64,000 nt of DNA from Flaccisagitta enflata. Taxonomy: Eukaryota > Chaetognatha > Sagittoidea > Aphragmophora. The notes under the pieces are model-generated. The model saw nothing but the letters and a program-made list of their open reading frames with translations. It was not told where the DNA came from and made no database searches. Positions 23,813-34,052 of this stretch are shown here, in pieces (positions within the stretch are counted from its first letter, which is position 1; each line of letters opens with the position of its first letter). A program made the translations under genes and the position numbers. The stretch spans positions 17,918,001 through 17,982,000 of the forward strand of contig OZ231126.1 in the NCBI GenBank assembly GCA_965153355.1, in the 5' to 3' direction.

Positions 23813-26800
23813 CTGAATTGGAACAAAAGTACATTACTAAAGATCATTAATTACTCTCTGTTGTACATTGAACATAATTGAATCATAACAAAACGAGTTA
23901 AACGACATTATCAGTATTGTCGTTTAAATGAATAAGATTAAGTAGAATAAAATACCAATAGCATGTAGGAGCTTGCTCGCTGTGTATTCTCTGCCCAATT
24001 CTATTCCAAAGAGGACTACTGGTTCCTCAACGTTTCTATGATATCGACCACAGAAAATACTACCTAGCTCATAAATATACGGACACTTGAAAATAAGCAT
24101 CAACTTTAGAAAGGTGCTGCGCCTAAGCAAAATAAGTTACTGACCCCAGATTGGTCGCATTTGAAAGTTCTTAAACAACTCTTTGAAATGAGCTTAATCT
24201 GGTGTCAATAACTCAATTTGTTTAAGGGCAGCACCTCTCTTAAGTTGATGCTACTTTTCAAGTGTCCGTATATTTATGAGCTAGATGGTATGCAAATTAG
24301 TAAATGCATATGTATGGCTCTCTCCGTCTTAGGATTATTTTACAGTATAGTATAGTCACGTATAGTCACGTATAGTCACGTATAATCACGTCTGTACGAT
24401 TCAACACAGGAACTATCAATGAGAAAATTTGTGTCGGAAAAGTAATTCCATCTATGTATAATGTATTCTCCTATATTTCTATCATAGTTCATCTTAAAGG
24501 CCTGTTTATAATTGAGTAGTTTAACAATTTAACACTATTAGAACCTGAAGAATACTGTTTTATTGCTTTATGGGGAAGAAAATCATATATTTTGTATCGC
24601 GACGAGAGAAAATAAAAGGTTCACTAACTACAAACAATACATTAGCGTCTTTTCAATCTTAAAAGCAACCAAATACTGACGATATGCTCAAAATAACAAA
24701 CATGGGGCTTCCGTTTGAGATGAATTTAGTACAATAATTGGGTGATTCTGTCTACCTGCAGATGCTCCCATGAAAATATTTTCATACATATGAACTTTGC
24801 CAAACTTCTTCATTGACTTCAAAAGAAACTTCCATTCAGCATCAGAATTGATGACAACCAAATCACCTATTGTAAAAAAATGAAGTCAAGGTTTATGTTT
24901 CAAAGCACTGCACGACTGTAAGTAATGTCCGCCTGTCTGTCAGCCAAAAAATATGAATATCATTGATCATTATATATCAATCTGCGATGGTCGGCTACCA
25001 GAGCAGGGACTGCTAACCCCAATCTATCTCCCAACAAATATGATGTCCCAACAAAAATTTACTGTGGAAATTATAACCAGTGATTACTTTTAGCGTAAAA
25101 TCTTTATCAGTGAGACCGTTGAGATAAATTTCTGTTCATAAACAATTGACAAACAATATCAAATATAGTAAAAGCTTGATACAATTTCCTAATTGAGATT
25201 GATAGCCCGGTAGATGCAACTAACACAAATCAATAGCCTAAGTTCTTTACCAGTAATGGCGGCTGTCGCCGTGAGGAAAAAAGTCGTAAGCATTGGTCAC
25301 TTTTCACTAAGCTTTTGTCTTCAGTCACTGCAAATGTTTTTATTTGTTTGATCAAATCAAGAGCAATTGTATGTATTGAAAATGCACTGAAAATGCACTG
25401 AAAACCAGAAAAAAAAAGGACTGAGCCAAATGAGCTAGATGAGCTAAGATGCTCAAAATCACTAAACCAGACAACCAGCTGTGCTCACTGACATGCTTTC
25501 TTGTACCTGCATGCTCACATCAAAACATTTATTTATCCCATTAAAAATTTAAGAAAAGATTGAACTAAATGAGCTAAAAGAGCTATGATTCTCAAAAACA
25601 TCCTCACAGGTGAGCAGCTATGCTCAATAACATGTTTTCTTGTACTTGCATGCTCAAACAAACATACATACACTCTTTTATTGATCCTACTTACTACCTA
25701 GCTCATAAATATACGGACACTTGAAAATAAGCATCAACTTTAGAAAGGTGCTGCGCCTAAGCAAAATAAGTTACTGACCCCAGATTGGTCGCATTTGAAA
25801 GTTCTTAAACAACTCTTTGAAATGAGCTTAATCTGATGTCAGCAACTCAATTTTTTAAGGGCAGCACCTCTCTTAAGTTGATGCTACTTTTCAAGTGTCC
25901 GTATATTTATGAGCTAGATGGTAAAATCATAAAAGAATTGAAAAAATTCATTTTGAATTTTTTGTAAATAAATCTTTAAAAAAATATAACGCAAAAAATA
26001 TTTGTCGTAGACTATTCTGCTTGGCGCCAAATGAAAGATAATTATGAAGTTAACTTACCCTATCAATTTCATTGGAAGCCTCAATCGCTCGATCGAGTTT
26101 CAAAACTTTTGCATAAGAAAATGAAAACCATGTTTCTCTCGATTATGTCAACAAGTTGAAGACTGACTTCGACTTTTTTCCCGATCACCTCCATCTGCTT
26201 GACAGTTTTCCCGCGAAGCATTCCAGAGTTTCTTTTTGGGCGTTACTGAGTAAACTGATCCTCTAAACGAGCCAATTTTTTCTGGACCTGAATTTCATTA
26301 TTTAGCTTCTACTAAAATCACCGTTAAGACCACCATGACGGTCGACCATTTTTTTCTTAAATTTCCCTAAAAAAAATTTAGTGATAAGGTCATGAGTTTC
26401 TGTGTTCAAACCAGTATCTGTTTGCCCGCTGTGATAGTGAGAAGTATTTTTAAAAAATTGATCTTTGTTTCTGCCCTCATGGCCAAAGAGCGGAAAACAA
26501 GCCCAATAGGGCAACGATGCGTCCTCTGGTGAGGTCTGGGCTACTATTCAATTGTGGCAGTAAGCAAGGTCAACAGATCTGCTTGGTAAAGCTATAAGAT
26601 CAGTGCTTTGAAGAGTTTTGCAAACTGCAGTGCTTGTCTTAGACATTTCTCATCACGCTCTCAAGGATGCGTTATGAACAAAACGTTAAAATATTATCAA
26701 GCAAAAGTCAACCAGCAACCAATGAAATAGTATTTCATGATATGAATAGGTAAATACACTTTGAGAGCGGTAGCAGAACTTTCATTATCTTATGGAATGA

Positions 26801-29800
26801 AATGCAAAAGGATTAATTTTAAAAAAATTGAATTCTAGAGGTGGGAGGGACGGGGGCATAATCAAGTCTATTAGGGGTGGATGGTGAGTGATTGGAGATG
26901 GATACGCGGGATTTTTGAGGTATGGGTCACGGACGGACGGACGAACCCTCTTATAGAGATGCGAGGACGCATCTAAAAACCTGGACGGCGCAGAGTCGGT
27001 TGAAACATTGATTTCTGAAAATTGAAAGTTGATAATTCGAAACACGAGATAGAGTGAAAAGCTTTTTTTGTTTTGAATTCCCCGTACCTTCAGGGTTCAG
27101 GGGTGGCATGACAACAGAACTTGGAACCTCGCAAATGAAATAATTCGATCGTCTGCATTTTGTTTTGTCCCATTCGTGGTCTTCATACAGCCTCCAAGCT
27201 GCCAGCATCAAACAATATGGTTCATCACCGTCGTAACGTTGAAAATTTCTTGTGTCATTCGTTTTTGAAAGAAGGGCCTTCAAATCAAGGCTGGCACCAT
27301 TGACCCAAAACCAGTTTTTTTCATCGTCTGACGCGTAAATTGATTAAGAAGTTTGTTATAATACCTCTTTTGGATATGTATCATTTATGATGAATGCTGC
27401 TGATGAGATGAGCAAGCTAACACCTATGTTGGCTTAGAAATGACTAAGCATTAAATTAAGAAATCATTCGATTTTTAGTCGCGTCCACGCGACTTAGTTA
27501 TTAACCTGTTATGTCTGTCAGTTAGATGGTTGGTAAAATGGTCGGTCGGATAGTTGGTCCATAACACTTTATTTTAATCAGACAAGCAGTCCTGTGTCTC
27601 AAATACACTTTAAAATCTATTCCACTACAAGGAAATGGGTATTATATCTGCGAAATGGGTATTATACCTGCGAATTGAAGAAATCATAATTTCTGATAAG
27701 CAACGCAAAATAAGCAATCGCAAAAAAATAGATATCTGAGACTTTGCATTCTAATGATGGTCGATGGTCGATGGTCGATGGTCGATGGTGGATGGTGGAT
27801 GGTCGATGATCGATGGTTGATGGTTGATGGTCGATGGTCGATGGTGGATGGTCGGTGGTGGTGGTAAATGGTCGATGGTCGATGGTCGATGGTCGATAGT
27901 CGCTGATCAAGGGTCGATGGTCGATAGTCGATGATCAAGGGTCGATGGTCTAGGGTCGATGGTTGAGGGTTGATAGTCGATGGTGGATGGTGGATAGTCG
28001 CTGATCAAGGGTCGATGGTCGATGGTCGATGATCAAGGGTCGATGGTCTAGGGTCGATGGTTGAGGGTCGATAGTCGATGGTGGATGGTGGATAGTCGCT
28101 GATCAAGGGTCGATGGTCGATGGTCGATGATCAAGGGTCGATGATCAAGGGTCGATGGTCGATGGTCGATGGTCGATGGTCGATGGTCGATGATCAAGGG
28201 TCGATGGTCTAGGGTCGATGGTTGAGGGTCGATAGTCGATGGTGGATGGTGGATAGTCGCTGATCAAGGGTCGATGGTCGATGGTCGATGATCAAGGGTC
28301 GATGATCAAGGGTCGATGGTCGATGGTCGATGGTCGATGGTCGATGATCAAGGGTCGATGGCCGACGGTCGCCGGTCGATGGCCGATGGTCGATGGGCCT
28401 TACGATTGTGGATGGTGAAACGGATCGTGATTATGATTGTGATCGTGATTATTCTCTCACAATTCTACCAATACTTCCGGTCTTTTTAGTCGCGTGCCAC
28501 GCGACTCTACACCCCGCTTTGCACGTCTGCCCGTCCGTCCGTCAGTCGGTCGGTTAATCCCCATCCTGTTTTTTTTTTTTGGCGTTTTTAAATGTTTTGA
28601 GCTCACTGCTCCTGCCTAAATGCCCCAGTGACCTTCTCCATCACTGCCCCTGCCCACTTGCACGCGACTAAGGTAGCCATGTATCCGGCCTTGTTTGATT
28701 AAAAGAGCGATTTCGATGTTGATGTCAATGTCTTTGAGGCTTACTAGTGTATGCTCCAAGGTATATTACACGAGGTTGCGCCCATTTTGGTGCAGCTTTG
28801 ATAAGCGATCGAAGGGCGTTTTTTTCATTATCCGTCTCAAGAATGGCGAGATGACCTGTTGAATTGAGATAAAGTATCTGTCATTTTTTCCTATACAATA
28901 AGAAATTACATTGCCAAAATAATGCCGTTACAAAAGTACAGCTGGTTGGTTTTTTTTAGATGATGTGTCAGACGCTTTATGACCGCACAAACTACCAAAG
29001 CCATGGGGTGAAAAGACGACCTTACACCTCAAAAGCCATCTAAAAAAAAGGACTAAGCCAACAAATACAAGAACCGTCACTTGATAGATTTGTAACTGAC
29101 ATAACCGACTTATTTTATTTAAAGACCTTATTAGAATTAATGATTTTAATTCATAAAATGATTGAATCAGATGTATACATTCAAAAATACAGTAGCTTGA
29201 AAGACATCTCGTTTAAAACGTTGTTAGTTTAGTCCAGGATATCCTAAGAGGGGCCTTCCTAAGGTCCCTCAATCGCCAACAATCACCCAAAAATTGCTAA
29301 AATGTCTAAAAAACAAAAAGACCAAAAAAACAAAAAAAACTGCAATAACGGTCCAAACTGTGTTGAATCGAAAAAGCCGGGTTTACAGTCACGAAACACA
29401 CAAATAGAAAAAAATGGTGTTCATATCACTGCTAAGGATGATCGATAACAAGCTTGCTGGTCACTCCTTCATACTTTCATACACAATGTAAGGTAGTCCA
29501 GTGCCACGGTTAGGTCAGTCGCAACTCTCAAATTCAATGACCCAATAGGCTCAAATTGTTTCTCTTACCTCGGTAACGTTTACAAGCAGCCTTTGCATCT
29601 TTGAAGCTTTTATATTTCATGCCGAAGTAATACCTTGATTCGCCGATTGTGCCGTAATCATAGTAACCGTCTGAGATATAACAGAAACATGTTTGAAATA
29701 GTTTATTTGATATCAGTTATTTAAGAGACTGCAGTAGGGACTCGATTAAAGGGCACTGAACCTGTTGTCCAAAGGCAAAATGTTTTTAGCGTTGCCCCGC

Positions 29801-29869
29801 ACGGTAATCAAATACATACATACATTGATTGATTGATTGATTGGTTTATTGATTGAATAATTGATTGAG

Positions 29870-29946
<77 letters not shown>

Positions 29947-32000
29947 AATTGATTGATTGATTGATAAATTGATTAATTTTACGGACCAACCGCTGAACTA
30001 ACCGAATGAATAACTAAACAACTCATCAACAAAAAACTTTGCCGTCGCGTTACGCATCAAAAAATAGGCTTCATGCTTCATTTTGACAAGATAACGATGT
30101 ATGGTTATCTATGACTCAATCTCCATTTTAGTTTCTTAACGTCTTACCCGCTCCCGTGTTGCACTTTGCCACTCCACCATGAGTACAGTCCCATGAGCGG
30201 TAGTTACATAGGCAAGTATGGCACATATTTTCTGGGTCACAATTCCAGGCACCTCGAATCTCGCATCTGTTCACTATCGTTCCATGCTCACAATCCGACA
30301 GTTGACCTTAAGTCATTTAAGAATAAGATTGGATTCATTCAATTAAGTATAAAATTGAATTCATCATCATGGTAAAAAAATCTAAGAGTTTTTAGGTCAA
30401 ACTTTTTAGGTCGCTGTGACTGTGACGGTGTGATCAAACTGATTGTGTAATATTGTATCCAAGTGTAGTACGATTGGAGCAATAACGGCAGCACAACGAA
30501 GGCCTCCTGTAGCCTCACTATTTGAATGAGGAAAAAAAAGCTTTGGTTTTACTGAAAGCTGATGTTACGAGGCATAAAATTCCACACCAAGTGATTTGTA
30601 ACAAAACTGACAATCCATTTCTCGTTATTGTATGAGGTGCAATACACCGTCTTTAGATCAAATTGAAAAATGTTAAACCTTTATAATTCCTAAACTGCTA
30701 GGCATAAAGTCTTCAAATTTTCAGTGAACATTGCTAATATATGATGGTTTTGTTGTACAAAACCTTAGATAAGAGTACTGAATAATTGGAGCACAGCAAA
30801 ACACTGAAAGAATCGGTCTTTTTAAGCCTGGGTAAATTTTTCCTCCGCTTTTTTTAAAAGAGCCGTCTTTTTCTGCTTGCCATTTCCAAACAAATCAAAC
30901 TAAAATGTTGGCATCGGTAACAATTGATTAGTTACTAGTTGTAGAAGGCACATTTGCTGAAAATTTTGAGAAAAAATAGATACTTAGCGGAATTTTCACA
31001 AATTTCGGGTGATTTTCTGTAAAATCATGAGTGGCAAACTTGAAAATCACTATGATTTTTTCAAAACTAATGAAAATCATTCAATTTTCAAGCAAAATGG
31101 AAGTGTTTGCATGTTCATCATAAGTCTAAAAGTGTTTTTGGGGTTCTTGTTTACTTCATTTGGAGTTAATAGGCAGCAAACAACCAGCTTCCTCTAAGAA
31201 ATGATGAAAAAAAGTTTATTTTGCATAGAAAAAGACCATTTTTTTAGTCGCGTGCACGCGACTCTACAACCCGCTTTGTCCGTTGGTCTGTCGGTCACAC
31301 TTTACTTTTTTCTATTTTATTTCTTTGACCTCACTGCTCCTGCCCAAATGGTTTGGTGACCTCAAATATGGCCCCTGCCCACCCGCACGCAACTTCGGTA
31401 GCCGTGTATCCGGCCTTGTTTTTCAGGGTTTTGCTGTACCCCAATTATTCACTATCTATGTCTAGGCTTTTTCATAACAAAACCGTCACATGTTAGCAAT
31501 ATTCACTGAAAATTTGAAGACTTTTTGCTTAGAAGTTTAGGAGTTATAAAGGTTTAACATTTTTCAAATCGATCTAAAGACGGTGTAGCTTTGTTGGTAA
31601 TATACCGAACTTCCGTAAAATAAATCTGCTCTCTTCAAATATACATAGATGCACACAGGCTTGACACCTACTGTCTCGAAAATCAAAAATGCAAAGATAC
31701 AAAAAATGCTTACAACCAGCAAACTAACCGACTGACCGATCGACCCACCGACCGACACAGCAAAGAACAGAGCCGCGTGTATGAAATTTAGGAATCAAAT
31801 GAAATTTTTCACGATGTCTTGGTCAAGATTATTGATGTTTCTGACAACCGACTCACTGAATGGGCGGCTCCTAAGAGATTGTCTCGCGTGTGTTACGATA
31901 ATAGTGTAGAAATTCACGTACCTCGACCTTCAACTGAGAAAATGTAAACGTTACAAAAAGCAAGGAATCCAAAAATGAAGGCTGAAAAACAGAAAAACAT
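23616..32000 (-). CDS. Secreted protein with two tandem C-type lectin domains, 8 exons
   Basis: Eight minus-strand exons (32000-31922, 30273-30148, 29670-29569, 28855-28745, 27327-27088, 26287-26189, 24866-24756, 23812-23616) join to 1065 bp, 354 residues plus TGA. Every junction keeps frame and all seven introns are phase 1 with GT/AG ends. Residues 1-26 are a hydrophobic signal peptide, followed by a Cys-rich module of about 42 residues. CTLD1 follows (exons 3-5: YYFGMKYKSF, GHLAILETDNEK, NWFWVNG, KCRRSNYFICE), then CTLD2 (exons 6-8: GSVYSVTPKKKLWNASRENC, DLVVINSDAEW, WRWINGRRL, DCSDTKRRAVCE). CTLDs bind sugars or proteins outside the cell; a role in recognition or immunity is inference. 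Neither domain shows an EPN or QPD sugar-specificity motif. The first exon, its start and the exon 2 acceptor are the least certain parts. Splicing was read by eye, without transcript data. Confidence 0.82.
24058..24290. mobile_element. MITE with TACTACCTAGCTC ends, copy 1 (intron 7)
   Basis: 233 bp; termini TACTACCTAGCTCATAAATA and the complement of TATTTATGAGCTAGATGGTA, TIR about 60 bp. TA at both edges suggests a TA target. Confidence 0.88.
24756..24866 (-). CDS. Lectin gene exon 7 (CTLD2, middle)
   Basis: This 111-bp phase 1-1 exon encodes DLVVINSDAEWKFLLKSMKK and then YENIFMGASA. It is the structural counterpart of exon 4. Acceptor ACAATAG, donor GTAGACAG. It lies between two near-identical direct MITE copies. 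Confidence 0.82.
25692..25923. mobile_element. MITE with TACTACCTAGCTC ends, copy 2 (intron 6)
   Basis: 232 bp, same orientation as copy 1, differing at only a handful of bases near its middle. Confidence 0.88.
25937..26188. repeat. Dispersed segment shared with 49858-50122
   Basis: The intron 6 start of the lectin gene (ATCGGGAAAAAAGTCGAAGT, TTGGCGCCAAATGAAAGA) recurs inverted at 49858-50122. Confidence 0.8.
26189..26287 (-). CDS. Lectin gene exon 6 (CTLD2, N-terminal third)
   Basis: This 99-bp phase 1-1 exon encodes GSFRGSVYSVTPKKKLWNAS and then RENCQADGG, a CTLD start with the first Cys. The donor GTGATCGG sits inside a GGTGATC, so an unspliced reading soon meets a stop. Exon 5 joins to exon 6 in frame, which makes this one two-domain gene. 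Confidence 0.78.
26494..26985 (-). mobile_element. HINE-like element, subfamily E (intron 5)
   Basis: Minus-strand head AGATGCGTCCTCGCATCT, CTATAAGAGGGTTCGTCC, short CGTC tract, about 400 bp of unique cargo, distal GGACGCATC (9-bp complement of GATGCGTCC) and terminus GCCCTATTGGGCTTGTTTT. Confidence 0.75.
27088..27327 (-). CDS. Lectin gene exon 5 (CTLD1, C-terminal part)
   Basis: This 240-bp phase 1-1 exon carries NWFWVNG, DEPYCLMLAAW, EWDKTKCRRSNYFICE and a Pro-rich linker (VPSSVVMPPLNPEG) leading into CTLD2. The conserved cysteines and WxxxxC are present; the usual WND is EWDK here. The donor is GTACGGGG. Confidence 0.88.
27471..27570 (+). mobile_element. HINE-like subfamily A, 5' part (intron 4)
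   Basis: TTTTTAGTCGCGTCCACGCG head and decayed GTCN/GGTT tract; 3' terminus not found. Confidence 0.6.
27757..28405. repeat. GGTCGAT satellite with higher-order units (intron 4)
   Basis: 7-bp GGTCGAT/GGTGGAT units are organised into repeats of roughly 95-160 bp carrying CTGATCAAGG, GGTCTAGGG and GGTTGAGGG markers in fixed order, at least three times. Confidence 0.92.
28483..28696 (+). mobile_element. HINE-like element, subfamily A, complete (intron 4)
   Basis: Head AGTCGCGTGCCACGCGACT, GTCN tract, both CCTGCC blocks, exact distal GCACGCGACT, terminus GCCATGTATCCGGCCTTGTTT. It ends 49 bp from exon 4. Confidence 0.87.
28745..28855 (-). CDS. Lectin gene exon 4 (CTLD1, middle)
   Basis: This 111-bp phase 1-1 exon encodes GHLAILETDNEKNALRSLIK and then VIYLGAYT, the conserved GxLxxxxxxxE helix and the I-x-LG strand. 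The donor is GTAAGCC. Exon 7 of CTLD2 has exactly the same length and content type. Confidence 0.85.
28866..29560. other. Intron 3 of the lectin gene
   Basis: No element or extra exon recognised. Confidence 0.3.
29569..29670 (-). CDS. Lectin gene exon 3 (CTLD1, N-terminal third)
   Basis: This 102-bp phase 1-1 exon contains YYFGMKYKSFKDAKAACKRY, the usual CTLD start: aromatic strand, then an Ala-rich helix with the first conserved Cys. The donor is GTAAGAGA. Confidence 0.8.
29824..29975. repeat. (TTGA)n microsatellite (intron 2)
   Basis: About 37 tetranucleotide units with few interruptions. Confidence 0.96.
30148..30273 (-). CDS. Lectin gene exon 2 (Cys-rich module)
   Basis: This 126-bp phase 1-1 exon encodes seven cysteines in about 42 residues (CEIRGAWNCD, MCHTCLCNYRSWDC, GVAKC). 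The acceptor after GATAG is chosen because it joins exon 1 in frame; the nearer AG after GAACAG does not. The donor is GTAAGAC. The fold is not recognised; a small disulfide module is inferred. Confidence 0.65.
30637..31595. mobile_element. Foldback element in intron 1, hosting an A copy
   Basis: Arms of about 125 bp: 30640-30765 (ACACCGTCTTTAGATC, AAATGTTAAACCTTTATAA) pairs with 31470-31592. The A element at 31239-31423 is nested inside. Confidence 0.83.
31239..31423 (+). mobile_element. HINE-like element, subfamily A, complete
   Basis: Perfect AGTCGCGTGCACGCGACT head, very short GTCN tract, distal GCACGCAACT (one CpG-type change), terminus GCCGTGTATCCGGCCTTGTTT. Confidence 0.88.
31735..31786 (-). 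mobile_element. HINE-like remnant
   Basis: CGACCCACCGACCGACAC tract and GAGCCGCGTGTATG head residue. Confidence 0.4.
31922..32000 (-). CDS. Lectin gene exon 1 (signal peptide)
   Basis: The ATG is at 32000. The exon encodes 26 residues starting MFFCFSAFIFGFLAFCNVYI, a hydrophobic secretion signal, and ends in phase 1 at donor GTACGTGA. No other ATG lies in this frame immediately upstream. The 5' UTR and promoter were not identified. Confidence 0.65.
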
Positions 32001-32525
32001 GCCTGCTCCCGGTCGACAATTCCCTTGTATGACTAAAATAACACTTTTTTGTTTCCTTATTTTGGCTGCAATTTCCTTCGACTGAGATTGTCAAATGGCC
32101 AGTGTTGGTTGGCTCTTGGTCTGGATGGCGCTCGTTTGTTGATTAGATCAAATCCCGTACAGTGAACTTTTGACACTCGCGTGTAATATCAAAACCCGTA
32201 ATAAATAAAGCCCTGGCACTGACATATTTCACAGCATCGATCCAAAGTCACTGCACAGTTTGCACACTTGCTACTCTATTTTTTCCTTGATGAGCCGCAG
32301 AACATCTTTTTTATGGATTATCCATATTCTTACCCTGCTTTCAAAAGCAAGTGTTACCAGCAAAATCTTTATTGCATCTCAAGTATTTGTTTTTGGAAAT
32401 TCAGATTGGATTTGCCAAAAAGCATATAACCTACCATTTGTTCATGCACAATTTCAAAGGACTAGCTCAAGCCGTATGGCTTCCACATGATTTTGAATGA
32501 AAGTGAGATATTCTCCATAAGAGCA

Positions 32526-34052
32526 TTTTTAGTCGCGTGAACGCGACTCTACAACCCGCTCCGTCGGTCCGTCGGTCGGTCGGTCGGTCGGTCGGTCGGT
32601 CGGTCGGTCGGTCCGTCCGTAACACTTTGCTTTTTTTCATCTTTTTGGGTCATCTGGAGTTATTTTGAGTCATTTTTTTGTTGTTTTTGGGAATTATTGG
32701 TTGCTTTTAGTCATTTTTGGTTATTTTTGGTCAGTTTTGGTCATCTTGGTCATTTTGGTCATTTTGGTCATTTTGGTCTTTTTGGTCATTTTTGGTCATT
32801 TTGATTATTTTTGATTATTTTTGGTCATTTTTGGTCAATTTTGGTCATTTTTGGTCATTTTTGGTCATTTTTGGTCATTTTGGTCATTTTGGTCATTTTG
32901 GTCATTTTGGTCATTTTTGGTCATTTTTGGTCATTTTTGGTCATTTTTGGTCTTTTTTGGTCATTTTTGGTCATTTTGGTCATTTTGGTCATTTTTGGTC
33001 ATTTTTGGTCATTTGGGTCATTTTTGGTCATTTGGGTCATTTTTGGTCATTTTTGGTCATTTTTGGTCATTTTGATCATTTTTCTTCATTTTGTTCATTT
33101 TGTTCATTTTTGGTCATTTTTGGTCGTTTTTGGTCGTTTTTGGTCATTTTGGTCATCTTTGGTCATCTTTGGTCATAAAGTCTGCTGGGTAAAGTCTGAT
33201 GGTTAAAGTCTGCTGGTTTAAATCTGCTGGTTTAAATCTGCTGGTTTAAGTCTGCTGGTTTAAATCTAGTGGGTTAAGTCTGCTGGTTAAAGTCTGCTGG
33301 TTTAAATCTGCTGGTTTAAGTCTGCTGGTTTAAGTCTGCTGGTTTAAATCTAATGGTTTAAGTCTGCTGGTCTAATGGTTTAAGTCTGCTGGTTAAAAAG
33401 ATATTAAAGATAAGTATGGTTTAAGTCTGGTTAAGTCTGGTTTAAGTCTGGTTAAAGACTGGTTCATGTCTGATTTATGTCTGGTTTAGGTCTGGGTTAG
33501 GTCTGGTTTAGGTCTGGTGTATGTCTAGTTTTTGTCTGGTTTATGTTTGATTTAGGTCTGATTTAGGTCTGGTTTTGGTCTGGTTTTGGTTTGGTTTCAT
33601 TCTGGTTTGAGTCTGGTTTGAGTCTGGTTTGAGTCTGGTTTGAGTCTGGTTTGAGTCTGGTTTGAGTCTGGTTTGAGCCTGGTTTGAGCCTGGTTTGAGC
33701 CTGGTTTGAGCCTGGTTTGAGTCTAGTTTAAGTCTGGTTTGAGTCTGGTTTGAGTCTGGTTTGAGTCTGGTTTGAGTCTGGATTGAGTCTGGTTTGAGTC
33801 TGGTTTGAGTCTGGCTTAAATCTGGTTTATGTCTGGTTTATGTCTGGTTTATGTCTGATTTAGGTCTGTTTTTGGTCTGGTTTAATTCTGGTTTGAGTCT
33901 CGTTTGAGTCTGGTTTGAGTCTGGTTTGAGTCTGGTTTGGGTCTGTTTTGGGTTGCGTTTAAGTCTGATTTTTGATAAAAAGATACAATAAGGAGTCAGG
34001 TCAGTTCAGTTATTTTTGTCCTGCACGCGACTTATAGGTGTTGGCCTTGTTT
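32526..34052 (+). mobile_element. Giant HINE-like subfamily A element (1.53 kb)
   Basis: Head AGTCGCGTGAACGCGACT, (GGTC)n tract, unique block (ATCTTTTTGGGTCATCTGG, GGGAATTATTGGTTGCTTTT), 10-bp array 32711-33176, 13-bp array 33177-33405, 11-bp array 33415-33955, distal GCACGCGACT and terminus GTGTTGGCCTTGTTT. Confidence 0.92.
32711..33955. repeat. Three satellite arrays of giant A (plus copy 1)
   Basis: TTTTTGGTCA (about 0.47 kb), then AAGTCTGCTGGTTT, then GGTTTGAGTCT. Same order as the other giants, read on the element strand. Confidence 0.95.
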
